NCBI GenBank assembly: GCA_018907035.1
Contig: JACCIC010000052.1
Span: 310,001 to 374,000 of the forward strand
Source: Sycobia sp. Sy_11
Taxonomy: Eukaryota; Arthropoda; Insecta; Hymenoptera; Epichrysomallidae
Direction: 5' to 3'
DNA: 64,000 nt
Part shown: piece by piece, positions 1-12,003 of the stretch
How positions within the stretch are numbered: position 1 is the stretch's first letter
How the letters are laid out: each line of letters opens with the position of its first letter
Made by a program: the position numbers and the translations under genes
Notes under the pieces: model-generated
What the model was told of the DNA's origin: nothing
Databases searched by the model: none
Seen by the model: only the letters and a program-made list of their open reading frames with translations

Positions 1-49
1 TATACGTATACTTAAAGTATACGTATACTTAAAGTATACGTATATATAC

Positions 50-102
<53 letters not shown>

Positions 103-280
103 GATATATAGAAATAAAGGCAGTCGGCGCGTAGGATAGAATTCGGCATGTAAGAACTGAGTGAATGATAAAGTATGTGTATGTACCATGCGGATGTGAA
201 AGTCAGTGTATGTGTGAAAGCACGTGTATGTAATACTGTACATATGCGCATCCTATGTAGATATATATATATACATATAT

Positions 281-346
<66 letters not shown>

Positions 347-1130
347 GTTAAGGTACATCGCCGAGCCACTCGGACCGAAGCATGTGTATGCCTGTGTCCA
401 CCACATGTATGTGTGAATCTAGCCGACACTGCTGTGCGTGGTGTGCATACTTCTGTACGCTGCCCCAGTGCTCGTGCGCCAAGAGAGAAAGAGAAAGAGA
501 GAGAGAGGTCCGAGCGTGCGAGTGAACGCGCGATCCACTCGCCCGGTGGCGGTATCTATGTATATTGTGCCGCGGCCAGAATTGAAATGAAATGCGCGTG
601 CGCGGCACGCAGAGTGGGGCATAGCCAATCCACGCGCGCCGTGCGAGAGAGAAAGAGAGAATGAGAAGCTGTAGCTGCGGCTTGGCTCGTGCATGATTCC
701 CGCGGTATCTCGGACATGGCGGGATTGCTTTCAAACCTGGCGTGCGCTACTTAGATTTTCTCTGCTGAAATCGGTTTTAAATCTAATAGCAAGCTTGTCG
801 GAAACTAAAACAGTATGGTTTTAGTCTGCCAATAATTCATCAATGGTGTATGGTCCGGCGGCACGTTGATTAAATATTAATATAAAGCACGATTGCAAAC
901 ACTTGCATATGCGTAAGGGTAATGTGCGCGTGTTAGAATATTCATGCTGATTACATCTTTATGCTTGCGCGCGTACATAAGCGCGCTTCCTGCGCATAGG
1001 CATGCAGTGCACGCTTTAATTGATGCTTAGCTATATTGTTCGAATCATAGCAAACTAGGATTCGTAGAGACTACGACTAAGAACACCGGTTCTAATCGAG
1101 CTCAAGAAGTTTTAAGATAGGCAGCTGTAG
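1..1130. other. Microsatellite-rich DNA without a gene
   Basis: The stretch opens with a repeated palindromic TATACGTATACTTAAAG unit, then holds TA arrays near 57-98 and 255-345 and a GA-rich run near 484-510. Open frames here are low-complexity translations (alternating Tyr-Ile) or Arg/Ser-rich reading of GA repeats. I see no conserved protein. Part of 860-1130 may be the upstream end of the copia leader, but its boundary is not visible. Confidence 0.6.
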
Positions 1131-1139
1131 GAGGTCGGT

Positions 1140-1679
1140 GTAATACGCACGTCGGGGTGTTAGCCTCGCATTAGAAACGGGGGGCGAGTTTGGTCGTCTG
1201 CCATCGGCTTCGGTGACCAGGGTCGCGGTGGTTGATATTACAAAAGTGAAGTCGCCTATGCGGATGTGAAGATGTGCGTACATATACTCTCTCTATGTAC
1301 GAGACGAGGTGCATAAGCGAGCTGTGATTCCTTGGTGATTCTTGGTAATCGAGTTCGAATAGCCGTTATAGAGTCCAGCGTTGTGGATCGAAAATAAATA
1401 CAGGCCTGTACAGACGAGTTGATTTTCGTGGCTTACTAACAGCTTTGTCTGCTCTTAAGTGGGAGCAACGCGGATAGAGTGCGCACTATAATAAAATATG
1501 ATAGGAGCAGTTGGGTAAGGTAGACTGCTGCGTCAAATACTTCTTTGGCGTGGCCTGTTCCTTAAGAAAAGAAGGTCTAGATAATTGTGCCCTAGTCAAT
1601 ATCAACCATCGAGGCACGAGAAATAATAATGTCAAGCTATCTCTTATTAATGCATGCTTATTATTATTTGTATAGGTGG
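1140..1679 (+). other. Shared copia leader with 12-bp palindrome and a candidate primer-binding region
   Basis: This leader matches the reverse complement of about 26,778-27,340 at the other copia copy. Shared blocks include TACGCACGTCGG, the palindrome TACAGGCCTGTA at 1399-1410, AACAGCTTTGT, and GCAACGCGGA just downstream, which lies where a tRNA primer site would be expected. It ends in a pyrimidine-rich tract and TATAG before GTGGCGAGG, resembling a 3' splice site. The other copy keeps the same arrangement (TATTTAG before GTGGCGAAG). The function of each block is inferred from conservation between two copies only. Confidence 0.5.
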
Positions 1680-2180
1680 CGAGGAAACGAAAGGGACCAT
1701 AGCGGAGGCTTTAATCCGTGTATGGACTGAGGAGCGATTATATTTGATTACAAATGGACGTAAGTATACGTCTCCTTGGCTACGGAGGACGCGTCAAGCG
1801 TCTATCTGTATTTTTCCGACGACAAGATTATACAGGTCGGACATCTCCTCACGGCCACGGAAAGAGAGGTCCTTGTTTGCGAATGGCCTCGCAGCGATAA
1901 AACGCTGAAGCTAGAGATTCCTGAAGGGACGAATAAATTCTCAGTATCAAGAGATGAATTGAGAAAAGCTCTGGAGGATATAGAGCGGAAAAATGAGGCA
2001 CAAATCACGGAGACCAAAATCGAGGCGGCTAAAGAACGGGCAGCGTTCTTCCGCCAACAGAAAGAATTGAACAAGGAGCTTATTTAAAACTTGTCTCTGC
2101 AGCTGACTAAAACCGTAAGATTACACATCCTGAACCTGAACAACATCCAGGATCAGGAAGTCAGAGAGAAAGAGTGAATT
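1676..2180 (+). pseudogene. N-terminal ORF of copia copy 1, upstream of gag (unrecognised domain)
   Basis: Two overlapping frames (about 1676-1790 and 1776-2087) together encode a ~140-residue protein also present in copy 2 (26,230-26,777, minus). Shared features are a GGEE..GTI start, a segment RVW.E.RLYL.TNGRK, an SVYLYFSDDKIIQVGHLLTA segment, and then a charged, probably coiled-coil region (EDIERKNEAQITETKIEAA). Copy 1 has a frameshift near 1780 and a stop at 2085. Standard copia Gag does not start this way. It may be the start of a longer Gag or a separate small protein. I do not recognise the fold. Confidence 0.55.
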
Positions 2181-2229
2181 GCCTCGCATTAAAAGCATAC
2201 AGGTAATAAAAGAGAGGAGATTCGCAAAA

Positions 2230-3835
2230 ATGTTGCGCTTGAGAAAGTGAACTCCAGAGAGCAAGGAAATTTGAGCCTGAACCAGGAGGTTTGGCCAGAG
2301 GCAAATCCATTTGCATATGGTTCAACACGCTCCGTCCCAACTATTATTGAGGGCAGGGTGGTAAGCACTCAAGAAGAAAACTGGGATAAGGTAAGATCTA
2401 AAAATTATAATAATCTTAATAATTCTATTAATGATTTCATATATACTGATAATATGTTTGAAAATATGTCGAATCAAGATGCAGTGCATCATAACGCTGT
2501 ATCTAATAATGTACAGACTCTGTGTCTAATAACGAAGTGAGCGAAAATGCAACAATTCAAAAAGACGCGATTGAAGTTGACAAAGAACGTCAAACGATGA
2601 GCAGAGAGATGAACCAATGTAATGATGTCGAGAAACAAGTAGAGTCGTGCGATGATAATAATATCGCGCCGAATATTGAACAAATAGTTAACAAACTATT
2701 AGAAAGTAAATTAAAAGAGAGATCGAGCGACGATATAATTGAATTACTCGCAGAACGTCTCGAAAATGTAGTAAGTAAAGATAGCGGAGTAAATAGGAAA
2801 TATAAGCTAACGATTGATTCACGATTCGAAAATTTTAAAGACTACTTTACAACTGAATTGAGAACTAAAAGGTTAGATTATATTATAAGCATGGACGGTG
2901 AAGAAATTAATAGGTTTTCCAAAAAGACAATAACAGACGATAAACACAAAGTACGAGAAATTATTATTAATCATATAGATTTAATGTATTATCAACGCGT
3001 GGTAGAAATAAAATCACCGCGTAAAATAATTCAAAAACTTGAAGAATATAAACGTCTTGAATGTAGAGTCACGCGGGTCGCGGCTAAGAAAGCGTTGTAT
3101 AGATTAAAATATAATCCTAGCAAGGAAAAAGCAACGGATTTCTGGAACCGTTTTGAGGATAAAATTAGAACTTTTGAAAACACGCCTAGATCAAATAAAT
3201 TATCAAGCGATGAAAAGCGCGATATCTTTTACAACGCGATTGCTGGTTCACTCTCAGAAACAATTTTAGCAGATTGCCTTCATGAAGGCACAATGGGTGT
3301 AGAGATAGATTTAGAAAAACTAAAAAACTTGATATTGCAGGTGGAAGCCGTGAAGCCTGTGAGAGAGGCTCAAGGGACCTTTCTCAATGTAGGGATGAGT
3401 TGGTCGTATCCGCCTTTTACACGGGGACGTCCAGAGCCTAGATACGCGAGGCCGAAAAGACGCGCCTTTATACAAAGGGCTCCGAGACGCAATGCGTGAG
3501 CTAGATTGTCTTTTGACAATGATAAAAGGCGATGTTACGGATGCGGGCAGTAGGGGCACCTGAGTGAAAACTGCCCGAATCAGGGAAAGATTTTCTGTTA
3601 TAATTGCTGCAAAGCAGGTAATCATATAGCTAAAGATTGTAGGGCCATGAGGCCAAATGGGAATCCAGAAAAGAGAAAGGCTCGAATGAGATCTGAAAAT
3701 AAACTCAAACGACTGAGACATGAAAGAAAGCGACTGAAAAGCAAAAATCCTTTTAGCCTTGCCGCTATACAGGAGGAAGAAACTTCCATAGGTAAGAAAA
3801 ACGATCATTTTATATTTAATACATTTGATAAATAA
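2230..3835 (+). pseudogene. copia Gag with two zinc knuckles
   Basis: Gag builds the retrotransposon particle and binds its RNA. The long frame at 2522-3499 carries the capsid-like core (TRVAAKKALYRLKYNPSKEK, FWNRFEDKIRTFENTP). It opens with GTG rather than ATG, so it is really a continuation of the frame at 2247-2540 after a frameshift. After a second frameshift near 3500, two CCHC knuckles follow: CYGCGQ then a stop then GHLSENC, and CYNCCKAGNHIAKDC. A basic tail runs to 3835. The equivalent Gag in copy 2 (minus strand, 25,000-25,930) has the same block order. Confidence 0.75.
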
Positions 3836-3837
3836 GC

Positions 3838-6800
3838 TATAAGGAAAATCAAACATAATAATATATTAGAGTTCGTCGCTGACTCAGGAGCTACTGAGTA
3901 CATCAGCAATAGTAAAATTTCTTTTAACAATTTAGATACAAACTTCAAGTCTAAAATAAAATGCGCGAACAAAAAGTCGGATCTACAGATAGAAGGCAAG
4001 GGAGATATCAAAATCGAAACGAGTTAGGCAAATCCATAAAACTTAAAAATGTTTTGTACTCGAGCAATCTCTCGAAAAATCTTTTCTCGTTAAGAAAGCT
4101 TGTAGAGCAAGGTTTAGAGATATATTTAATTGACGAAAAGATAGATATTCTAGATGCGAAAACCAAAAAGTCAGTGCTATCTGGCATCTACGAATCGCCC
4201 TTCTGGATGTTTACGGTAGAAACTAAACGGGACTTAGGCGCGGTGCAATCAGCAGAAATAGCTGATAATAGAATCGATCAGGGCGTTAAGACTAGAAGCA
4301 AGAACAGTGCAGTAGAAGCAGAAAAGTATAATAACAAACTTAGCAAACAGATGCTGTAACACTTACGCTTAGGATATGCGCCCGCGAAGTACTTGACAGA
4401 ATTCTTCAAACACAATCCGGATATCTTGAACAATTCCAAACAGATGGACTTAAGCGAGATATCTGATTGCGAAGTCTGCCTTGTCAGCAAAAGCACTAGG
4501 CTACCGTTTAGTAGCACGCGACAACGAGCAATTAAACCACTAGAGATAATCCATGCAGATACAATGGGACCAATAAACCCAGCATCATATCCACACGGAT
4601 ACAAATTATCTTGGTAATGGTAGATGACTACAGTAGAACTGCGTTAGCATATCTGCTGCGCCATAAAAACAATACCAGAGAATATTTAGAGAGGGGAGTG
4701 GAGAGATAGAGAAATATCCTAGGTACTGATGAAAAAGTATGCTACCTCAGGTGCGATAAAAGCACCGAGTTTTAAGTTCAGATACAGTAAACATCTTAAC
4801 TAAACTCGGAGCCGAGCTACAGCTCACGTGCCTTGATACACCAGAGCATAACGGAGTGGCAGAAAGGTTTAATCGAACATTAGAAAATAAAGTTAGGACG
4901 ATAATGCATGATGCAGGAATGTCACCAACACATTGGGATTCAGTAGTCCGCACTGCGCACTACATATACAACAAAACACCACACAAATCGGTTAACTATA
5001 ATATACCATTAAAGATACTATCAGATAGATACAAAATAGATCCAACAAAATGGAGACGCTTCGGGTGCGTAGCGGTATTTAGAAAATAAGGGGGAACAGA
5101 GAATAAATTCGGCACAACATGCATCAAGGGATTGCTAGTCGGTTATAAAAACAATGGGTATAACATATACGTATCACAGAATAGGACAATATATGAGTCT
5201 AGAGACGTGAGGTTTATAGAAACTTATAAAGATCACTTCAAACATGACAACATGACGGACAGTCAACCGGACAGAACAAAAACAATAAAAGAACTAGAAT
5301 ATAGAATCACAAGAAGTATGTTTAAGAAAACAGAAAGTCAAATAGTTTGTTCGTTAGATACGGAGGATAATAATACCGATATTAAATATCATGCGTTATT
5401 AGCTAGCATAAACGGAGACCCTCAAAGTTATAGGGAAGCAATAAATTCATTAGATAGTGAATCCTGGAAACAAGCGATACAACAAGAAATAAGCTCATTG
5501 GCAGATAAAAGCGTATTTGTAGAAATAACAAAATGCGTAATGTATAAAGAACAACCGAAACCAAACATACTAGATTCACGGTGGGTATTCAAAAAGAAAA
5601 TTGCGAACGATGGGAAAATCACTTTTAAAGCAAGATTAGTAATTCGGGGATTTCGAGACAAAAATCAATACGATATTAGGGAAACTTATGCGCCAGTGTC
5701 AAGGATATCTTTAGTAAGAGCATTTTTAGCCATAGCTAATAAATTCAAGCTAGTGTTAAAACAGTTAGATATCGAAACCGCATTTTTATACGGAGATATA
5801 GAAGACGACATATACCTAAAATTCCCACAAAGTTTAACTGATTACGAAAAACGAAGTCAAAACAATATTTTAAAGTTAAAACGATCGCTATACGGATTAA
5901 AAGTTAGCCCGAAAAGATGGAACATTAAGTTCACCGAAACCGCAAACAATCTAGGGTTCGAAAATAATGATCTAGATCCGTGTCTATTTATTAAAACAAA
6001 CCAAAGTAAAATTGTGATACTATTACTATATGTCGATGACATATTAATAATGAGTAATGATAACATTGAGATTTCGGAAACAATAGACTGACTAGCTAGT
6101 GAATTCAAAATTAAAATATATAATGACCCGAAAGAATTCCTCGGGATTAACATTGAACGCAATAATAGCACAGGTCCTATGAAATTATCTCAGGAAAAAT
6201 TCATAAGTAACATGATGGGTAGATTCGGATTTATCAACACCAAACCAGCAGGTACACCGATCACAGCTAACGATGCAACAAATGTAGATCGTAGAGATAG
6301 AGAAAAAATAGAAAACAATTTCAAGAAAATCTCTAACACTCTGTATAGAGAAAAAAATAGGCTCATTGCTGTATCTTACCAATGCAACGCGACCTGATAT
6401 CTTGTATGCGGTTAACGTGTTAAATCGACATCAAATTAATCCCACCGAATTCGAATTGCGAATGGTCACTCGGGTATTTAGATATCTTGCAGGAATACAA
6501 AGTCTAGGTTTGATATATAAAGGATTAGATAACGATTTGACAGTATTTTCGGACGCAAGCCTGTCGGATTACAAAGGTTCATTAACAACATGCGGATACG
6601 TCATTAAATTATACGGAGATACAATCAGCTGGAAAACTCAAAAACAGCCAAATGTTGCTCTGTCTACCTGTCAAGTCGAGTATGTAGCCATGAGCAACAC
6701 GTGTCAGGAAGTCATAGCTTTGCATAATTCTCTTAAAACAATTCGACGAGTATATATGTACCCAATAACTTTATATTACGACAATCAAGCCGCTCAGGCA

Positions 6801-6993
6801 TGCGCTAAAACGGACGGTAGTAGTAATCTAAGACATATGACCGACAGAAAAGAACATTATATTAAGGAATGCGTAACTCGGAAAATTGTTGAAATTAAAT
6901 GGTTTAAAACCGTGGATCAATTAGCTGAGATCTTTACGAAGGGATTAAAGTTAAAATGGCACGTTAGGCTAACTAATAAAATATTCAATTGTT
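3838..6993 (+). pseudogene. copia Pol: protease, integrase, reverse transcriptase, RNase H
   Basis: The aspartic protease motif DSGATEYI lies near 3880. The integrase follows, with a zinc-binding start (HLRLGY) and SDCEVC near 4470. Its catalytic positions read HADTMGP (D), RCDKSTEF (D) and NGVAERFNRTL (E). The RT spans about 5130-6200 with DSRWVFKKK, KARLVIRGF, RSLYGLK and an intact LLYVDDILIM box near 6030. RNase H follows with VFSDASLSD and LSTCQVEYVAMS to 6993. Stops or frameshifts occur near 4018, 4357, 4616, 4706, 5087, 6090 and 6360. The RT and RNase H cores keep key residues, so decay looks recent to moderate. Confidence 0.88.
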
Positions 6994-7051
6994 AATTGTA
7001 TATATATAATTTACAGATGGCGATGAGGAAAACTGGAGTGAAATGGAGGAA

Positions 7052-7599
7052 TGAATATTAATACGTATATACAAACATGTACAGGTCAATAAAGAGTAAA
7101 TCTTAATAAAAATCTTAATAAAAATCTTATTCAATGAAGATTTGCAGCAACACATACACACAGTAATAGAGGTATTCTGCTGATAGATATATTTCATAAC
7201 GTTATAAATTATTATTATAAATATATGTTCGCTTATTCTAAAATATTTGCTACTCGCGTTTGACTTGAATTAATGATAAATGTGTGCATGTATCTTGGAT
7301 GTCAATACTAATAAAGATAAGTAAGTAGCTTACATATGTATGATGCAATAATGTAAGTGCGTCAGTGCTACCGAGAGAGAGTGTTAAAATAAAAGACGTT
7401 AGCCCTACGCACTTCTGGCTAATTTGAACATGTGTAAGTATGCAACATGAGAGCGCTCTGCTCGACGGTTGTGCGCCGCCTCGCTGTAAGTTCAGTTCGT
7501 ACTGGCAGCTTCGATAGTACAGACATGTTAATAAAGACTAGCTATAAATCTATATTCTATATCTTGTTAATTACATACTATCCTTTACATAATCCTACA
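7052..7599 (+). repeat. 3' LTR-like segment of copia copy 1
   Basis: It begins TGAATATTAATACG directly after a purine-rich run (GGAGTGAAATGGAGGAA) that looks like a polypurine tract, and ends AATCCTACA. Copy 2 has the equivalent tract followed by TGTAACTTACAC and ends CCCAACA. Shared inner blocks are GTAAGTGCG...CTACCGAGA, GAGCGCT and a polyadenylation signal within GTTAATAAAGA. TG...CA ends and the tract position fit a 3' LTR, but no copy of this sequence was found 5' of the element. Confidence 0.55.
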
Positions 7600-8248
7600 A
7601 TATATATATGTATATAACAATTTAATTTATGTAAGAATTGTTGTTGTTAAATTAGTTACAAAATAATATGTTATTAGCATAGTAAGAATTTGAAGTACAT
7701 ATACACATGTGCGTAATAAAAACTTTACATAAAATACTTTCCGAAGGTTTCAAATAATTCCAAAAAATAATTACAAAAAGTATTCCATAAAAATTAAAAA
7801 TTAGTTCACTGATTAAAAATCATTTAGAAATTATATATCTTATATGATTATATAAAAATATATTAAATAATATATTAAGATAACAATTGCACGATAATAA
7901 TATATATAATTATCTTGTAAATTTTTTAATAGCAAAACAAAGAAATTTTCATATACCTGTATAATATTTATACAAAATATTTTTCTAAAATCTTCCGAAA
8001 GGATTCACAAAAAATAAATTATACAACGAAATAACGTCTTAAAACAATGGATCAATAAAACCAATAGCTGAGTGCATATTATATGCATTCCTGTAAATAA
8101 CAGCATATATTATTTACACAAATATATCTAAGCCATCTAAAAAATAATAATGAATAAATAGATTTATCGGAAATATAGCATCAAAAATTAATGAGATAAT
8201 TTATAAGTGGCCGAGTTTATAATAGAAATTTATCCACAGGTTTAAAGC

Positions 8249-8289
<41 letters not shown>

Positions 8290-8344
8290 CATATCATATC
8301 ATATCCTATCACATATTATTCTATTATATTATATTATACTTATA
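7600..8344. other. AT-rich spacer with a dispersed direct repeat
   Basis: No coding potential is visible. About 7920-8113 is a direct repeat of about 29,430-29,617; shared blocks are AACAATGGA, AAAACCAAT, GCTGAGTGCAT (GCTAAGTGCAT in the other copy) and AAATAACAGCAT. A TA array begins near 8251. The shared repeat suggests an old transposon or satellite present on both sides of the Helitron/Polinton region. Confidence 0.5.
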
Positions 8345-8766
8345 TACTAATTTCTAAACACAAAGCGTCTTTTTGTTTATACAAGATAACCGAAAAAACT
8401 TCTGAACCGATTGTTCTGAAATTTGATATATAGATTCTATATTATCTTGGGAAGGACATAGGTTATGCTTTTATTGAAAATCATTTAACTTTCATCAATT
8501 AATTAAGTGTATGGTTTTAACAATCAGTTTCACCAACGGCCACTAGGGGGCGCCTTGAACGAACATCAAGTCAAAGTAGTCCGCTTAAAGTATTAATACC
8601 AGGCCAGCTCAGACGAATGATCATATCCAGCTTTGGGATTCGTATCCTAAAGAAGGTGTGACGTTAGTCGGTATAACCCTTTTTGTTCTTCAGGTTAATC
8701 TGACACTACTCTCACATTGTATGCATATCGTTTGATTTTTGTAAATTTTATTATCTTTTACGTGGG

Positions 8767-8816
<50 letters not shown>

Positions 8817-8860
8817 TCTTTTATAAAATGGTTCTGTATGCCAAATCATTCTGAATATAG
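8345..8860 (-). repeat. Inverted copy of a Helitron-like internal block
   Basis: Read on the minus strand this matches about 10,410-10,915. Shared blocks are ATGATTTGGCATAC, TTATAAAAGAAG, a GA/TC array, GTGTGACGTTAGTCGGTAT in inverted sense, CCAGCTCAGACGAATG, and the stretch around TTCTGAACCGATTGTTCTG. It contains a (TC) array at 8771-8814. No protein is encoded. It is a separate copy of the block found next to the plus-strand Helitron-like element. Confidence 0.6.
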
Positions 8861-8922
8861 CTTGTGACGACAACTTATATTTTTATTTTTATAAATTGTA
8901 TCAACTGCAGAATTGTGGTAAG

Positions 8923-8983
<61 letters not shown>

Positions 8984-9044
8984 TTTGAACAAAAGAAATA
9001 ATGGCAAAATAGGGTTCTTTACCAACAACTTCGAAACTATGTAT

Positions 9045-9103
<59 letters not shown>
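8861..9103. repeat. Low-complexity run: poly-T of about 55 bases and a TA array
   Basis: A pure T run spans roughly 8927-8981 and a TA array runs from about 9047 to 9103. The TA array abuts the CTAA end of the minus-strand Helitron-like element, matching Helitron preference for insertion between A and T. Confidence 0.7.
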
Positions 9104-9107
<4 letters not shown>

Positions 9108-9314
9108 CATCCCCAGTCTCGGCTTCGGCCGAGATAATAATTTAATCGATTTCATAAATAATTCAATAATATCTGAGTAAAAAGTACTCTTATATATACA
9201 AATCTATATTTCTATAAATAATTGACCGCAATTTACCTATTGTCGCTTCTATATAAAAAGCTGCGTCAATGTAGCGTCCACTTCAAAAAGTTAATATTTT
9301 GCCGACCATTTTAT

Positions 9315-9364
<50 letters not shown>

Positions 9365-10230
9365 TATTAAATATGGCTTGGATGAAGAAAATTATACTTT
9401 CCAGTTCAAGCGGTAGAACAAGATGTCCAAGTCTTTCGAGACGATGTTTTCGGAGAGTACCATGTTCGGACTATAGGAAATTTCTCGGGACGCCTGCTAT
9501 ATAAATTTTGTGTTGGGGAGGTAGAATACAATGTCCAGGTATCCCGGGATGACTCTTACTAGGAATGTGCGTGTTCGAGTGATAGAATATAAATCTCTTC
9601 ATAGAAGTCATACTGGCATACCTGGATTTTGATTCCCATCAGCTATACACGAAATTCCCTGCAGAAGTCGTTCAAAAATACCAGGAAATCGCATTCTATC
9701 ATCCAAACACGAAACTCTCCGTAGAAGTTGTCCTGACATACCTAAACATCGTTTCCTAGCAACTAAACACGATACTCCCCGTAAAAGTCGTCCCGAGAAA
9801 GCTAGCATCGCTTCCTAACGGCTAAACACAATATTCCCCATAGAAGTCGTTCGAAAAGGGTCAGATATCGTATTTTACTGTCCCAACACGAATCTTTCCA
9901 TAAAATTTGATTTCCTTATACCTGGATCTCGTTTTCCATCAACTAAATTCAATATTCCCCATAGAAATCGCCCAGAGACACCTGGACATCGCATTCTATC
10001 ATCCGAACACACAACTGCGTATAGAAATCGTCTTGAGGCAACGGAATATCGTAATCAACTGCCCATACACGCCAATACAATATTTCTCAGTGTGTGTATA
10101 TACAATATATATTACTATTTTGTATATTTTCATTTTATAAATTAAATATCGTAAATATTTTCGTAGTGATGCCAACTGAAATTCAAGCAAAATGGTATGA
10201 CGAACAGCATATTTTTTAAGCAGACGATGG
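9104..10230 (-). mobile_element. Non-autonomous Helitron-like element, minus orientation
   Basis: On the minus strand the 3' end reads CTCGGCCGAAGCCGAG (a perfect hairpin), then ACTGGGGATGCTAA followed by T. A terminal hairpin followed by CTRR and insertion at A/T is the Helitron 3' signature. The copy is an inverted relative of 10,920-12,004, sharing the TATTTATAGAAATATAGATTT region, a 60-bp minisatellite, and a segment near 10,150-10,225 around GATGCCAACTGAAATTCAAG. No Rep/helicase gene is present, so it is non-autonomous. The 5' end is not defined. Confidence 0.6.
9420..10080. repeat. 60-bp minisatellite, about 11 degenerate copies
   Basis: The unit is close to 60 bp. Successive units align almost base for base, with a core of the type AACACGATACTCCCCGTA followed by AAGTCGTCC and ending CATCG. 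Units differ by scattered substitutions and single-base shifts. An inverted relative of the array occupies about 11,150-11,810. Confidence 0.75.
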
Positions 10231-10409
10231 ATATTTCCTCTGAAAATTCAAGATTTTAAACCCTTTTCAAAAATTATTTAGTTATTCTGATGCTTTTATT
10301 TGAACATTCTGTATAATTAATGTTTCAAAATAATTATACAATTTTCTTCTTGCATAGAAAAAAATATAATATTTAAAAAAATATCAAATTATTCTTATAA
10401 TTTGTTTTT

Positions 10410-12003
10410 ACAAATTATTTTTAGTATGATTTGGCATACAACCATCTTATAAAAGAAGACAGAGAGAGAGAGAGAGAGAAATTTCCAGGTAAGAGAAATA
10501 AAATTTACAAAAATCAAAATATATTCATAAGGTGTGAGAGTAATGTCAGCTTAACCTGAAGAACAAAAAAGGTAATACCGACTAACGTCACACCTTCTTT
10601 GGGATACGAATCCCAAAGTTGGATATGAACATTCGTCTGAGCTGGCCTGGTATTAATAGTTTAAGCGGACTATTTTGAGTTGATGTTCATGATTCAAGAC
10701 GTCTCATAGTGGTCGCTGGTGGAACTGATTGTTAAAACCATTAACTTAATTTATTGATGAAAGTAAAATGATTTTCAATAAAAAAACGTAGCCTATGTCC
10801 TTCCCAAGATAATATAGAATCTATATGTCAAATTTCAGAACAATCGGTTCAGTAGTTTTTTCGGTTATCGCGTACAAACAAAAACACGCTTTGTATATCA
10901 TCACTTTTGCATAAAAAGGCGACATCCATCGTCTGCTTAATAAATATGCTATACGCCATACCATTTTGCTTGAATTTCAGTTGACATCACTACGAAAATA
11001 TTCACGGTATTTAATTAAAAAAATAAAAATATATGAAGTATCTAATATATATTGTATGTATATTATATTGTACATATACACATTTTAAATACGGTTTCTA
11101 CTGAGAAATATTGTATTAGTGTGTACGCCCAGTTGATTACGCTATCCCGTTGCCTCAAGACGATTTATATATGCAGTTCTGTGTTCGAACGATAGAAGGC
11201 GATGTCCAGGTGTCTCTGGACAATTTCTACAGGGAATATTGTATTTAGTTGATAGAAAACGACGTCCAGATATGAGGAAATCAACTGCTATGGGAAGATT
11301 CATGTTGAGACGGTACTCTTTTCGAACGACTTCTACAGGGAGTATTGCGTTTTGTCGTTAGGAAGAGATGCTAGCTTTCCCGGGACGACTTCTACTGAGA
11401 CTATCGTGTTTAGTTGGTAGGAAATGATGTTTAGGTACGTCGGGACAATTTCGGGACAAGACGATGTCCAGATATGGCGGGACGACTTCTATGGGGAGAT
11501 TCATGTTGGGACGTTCGAATACGATGTCGGGATGTTTTGAAGCGACTTCTACGGGGAGTGTTTAAGAGACTTCTATAAAGAGATTCATTTTCTATCATTC
11601 GAACACGTACATTCCCAGTAAATGTCGTCCGAGGATACCTTGACGTCGTATTCTACCTCCCCAAAAGAAAAATCTCTATAGTAGTCGCCCCGAAACATAT
11701 TCTATATTCCGAACATAATGCTCTCTATAAACGTCGTCTCGAGACACTTGGACATCTTTTTCTATCGCTCGAACTCAAAAGTACAATTTTCCCCATAGAA
11801 GCCGTATGTAGTATGCATATATGTGTGTATTAAATACGGTTGTACATTCTGTATATACAGAAGCGACGATAAATAAATTACGGTCAATTATTTATAGTAA
11901 TATAGATTTTTATATATAGAATACTTTTTACTTAGATATTATTGAATTGCTTAGGAAATCAGTTAAATTATTATCTCGGGCAAAGCCGAGACAGGGGATG
12001 CTA

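Larger units (their letters stand above)
1140..7599 (+). mobile_element. Ty1/copia retrotransposon, copy 1 (decayed, near full length)
   Basis: The order leader, N-terminal ORF, gag with zinc knuckles, aspartic protease, integrase, reverse transcriptase and RNase H is the copia (Pseudoviridae-type) order, with integrase before RT. The reading frame is interrupted by several stops and frameshifts, so the copy is not functional as read. A reverse-oriented relative lies at about 23,441-27,330, and aligning the two by eye sets the outer limits. The 3' boundary (CCTACA at 7599) is supported by the second copy ending CCCAACA at the equivalent point. The 5' boundary is approximate. A matching pair of long terminal repeats could not be found. 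Confidence 0.85.

Noticed and set aside
224..664. Long open frame across the TA array and GA-rich stretch, and frames on the opposite strand
   Set aside because: Composition is alternating Tyr-Ile from (TA)n and Arg/Ser from (GA)n; no conserved block.
9420..10080. 60-bp repeat array considered as a CRISPR array
   Set aside because: No alternation of identical repeats with unique spacers; the whole 60-bp unit is degenerate, and the setting is a eukaryotic Helitron-like element.
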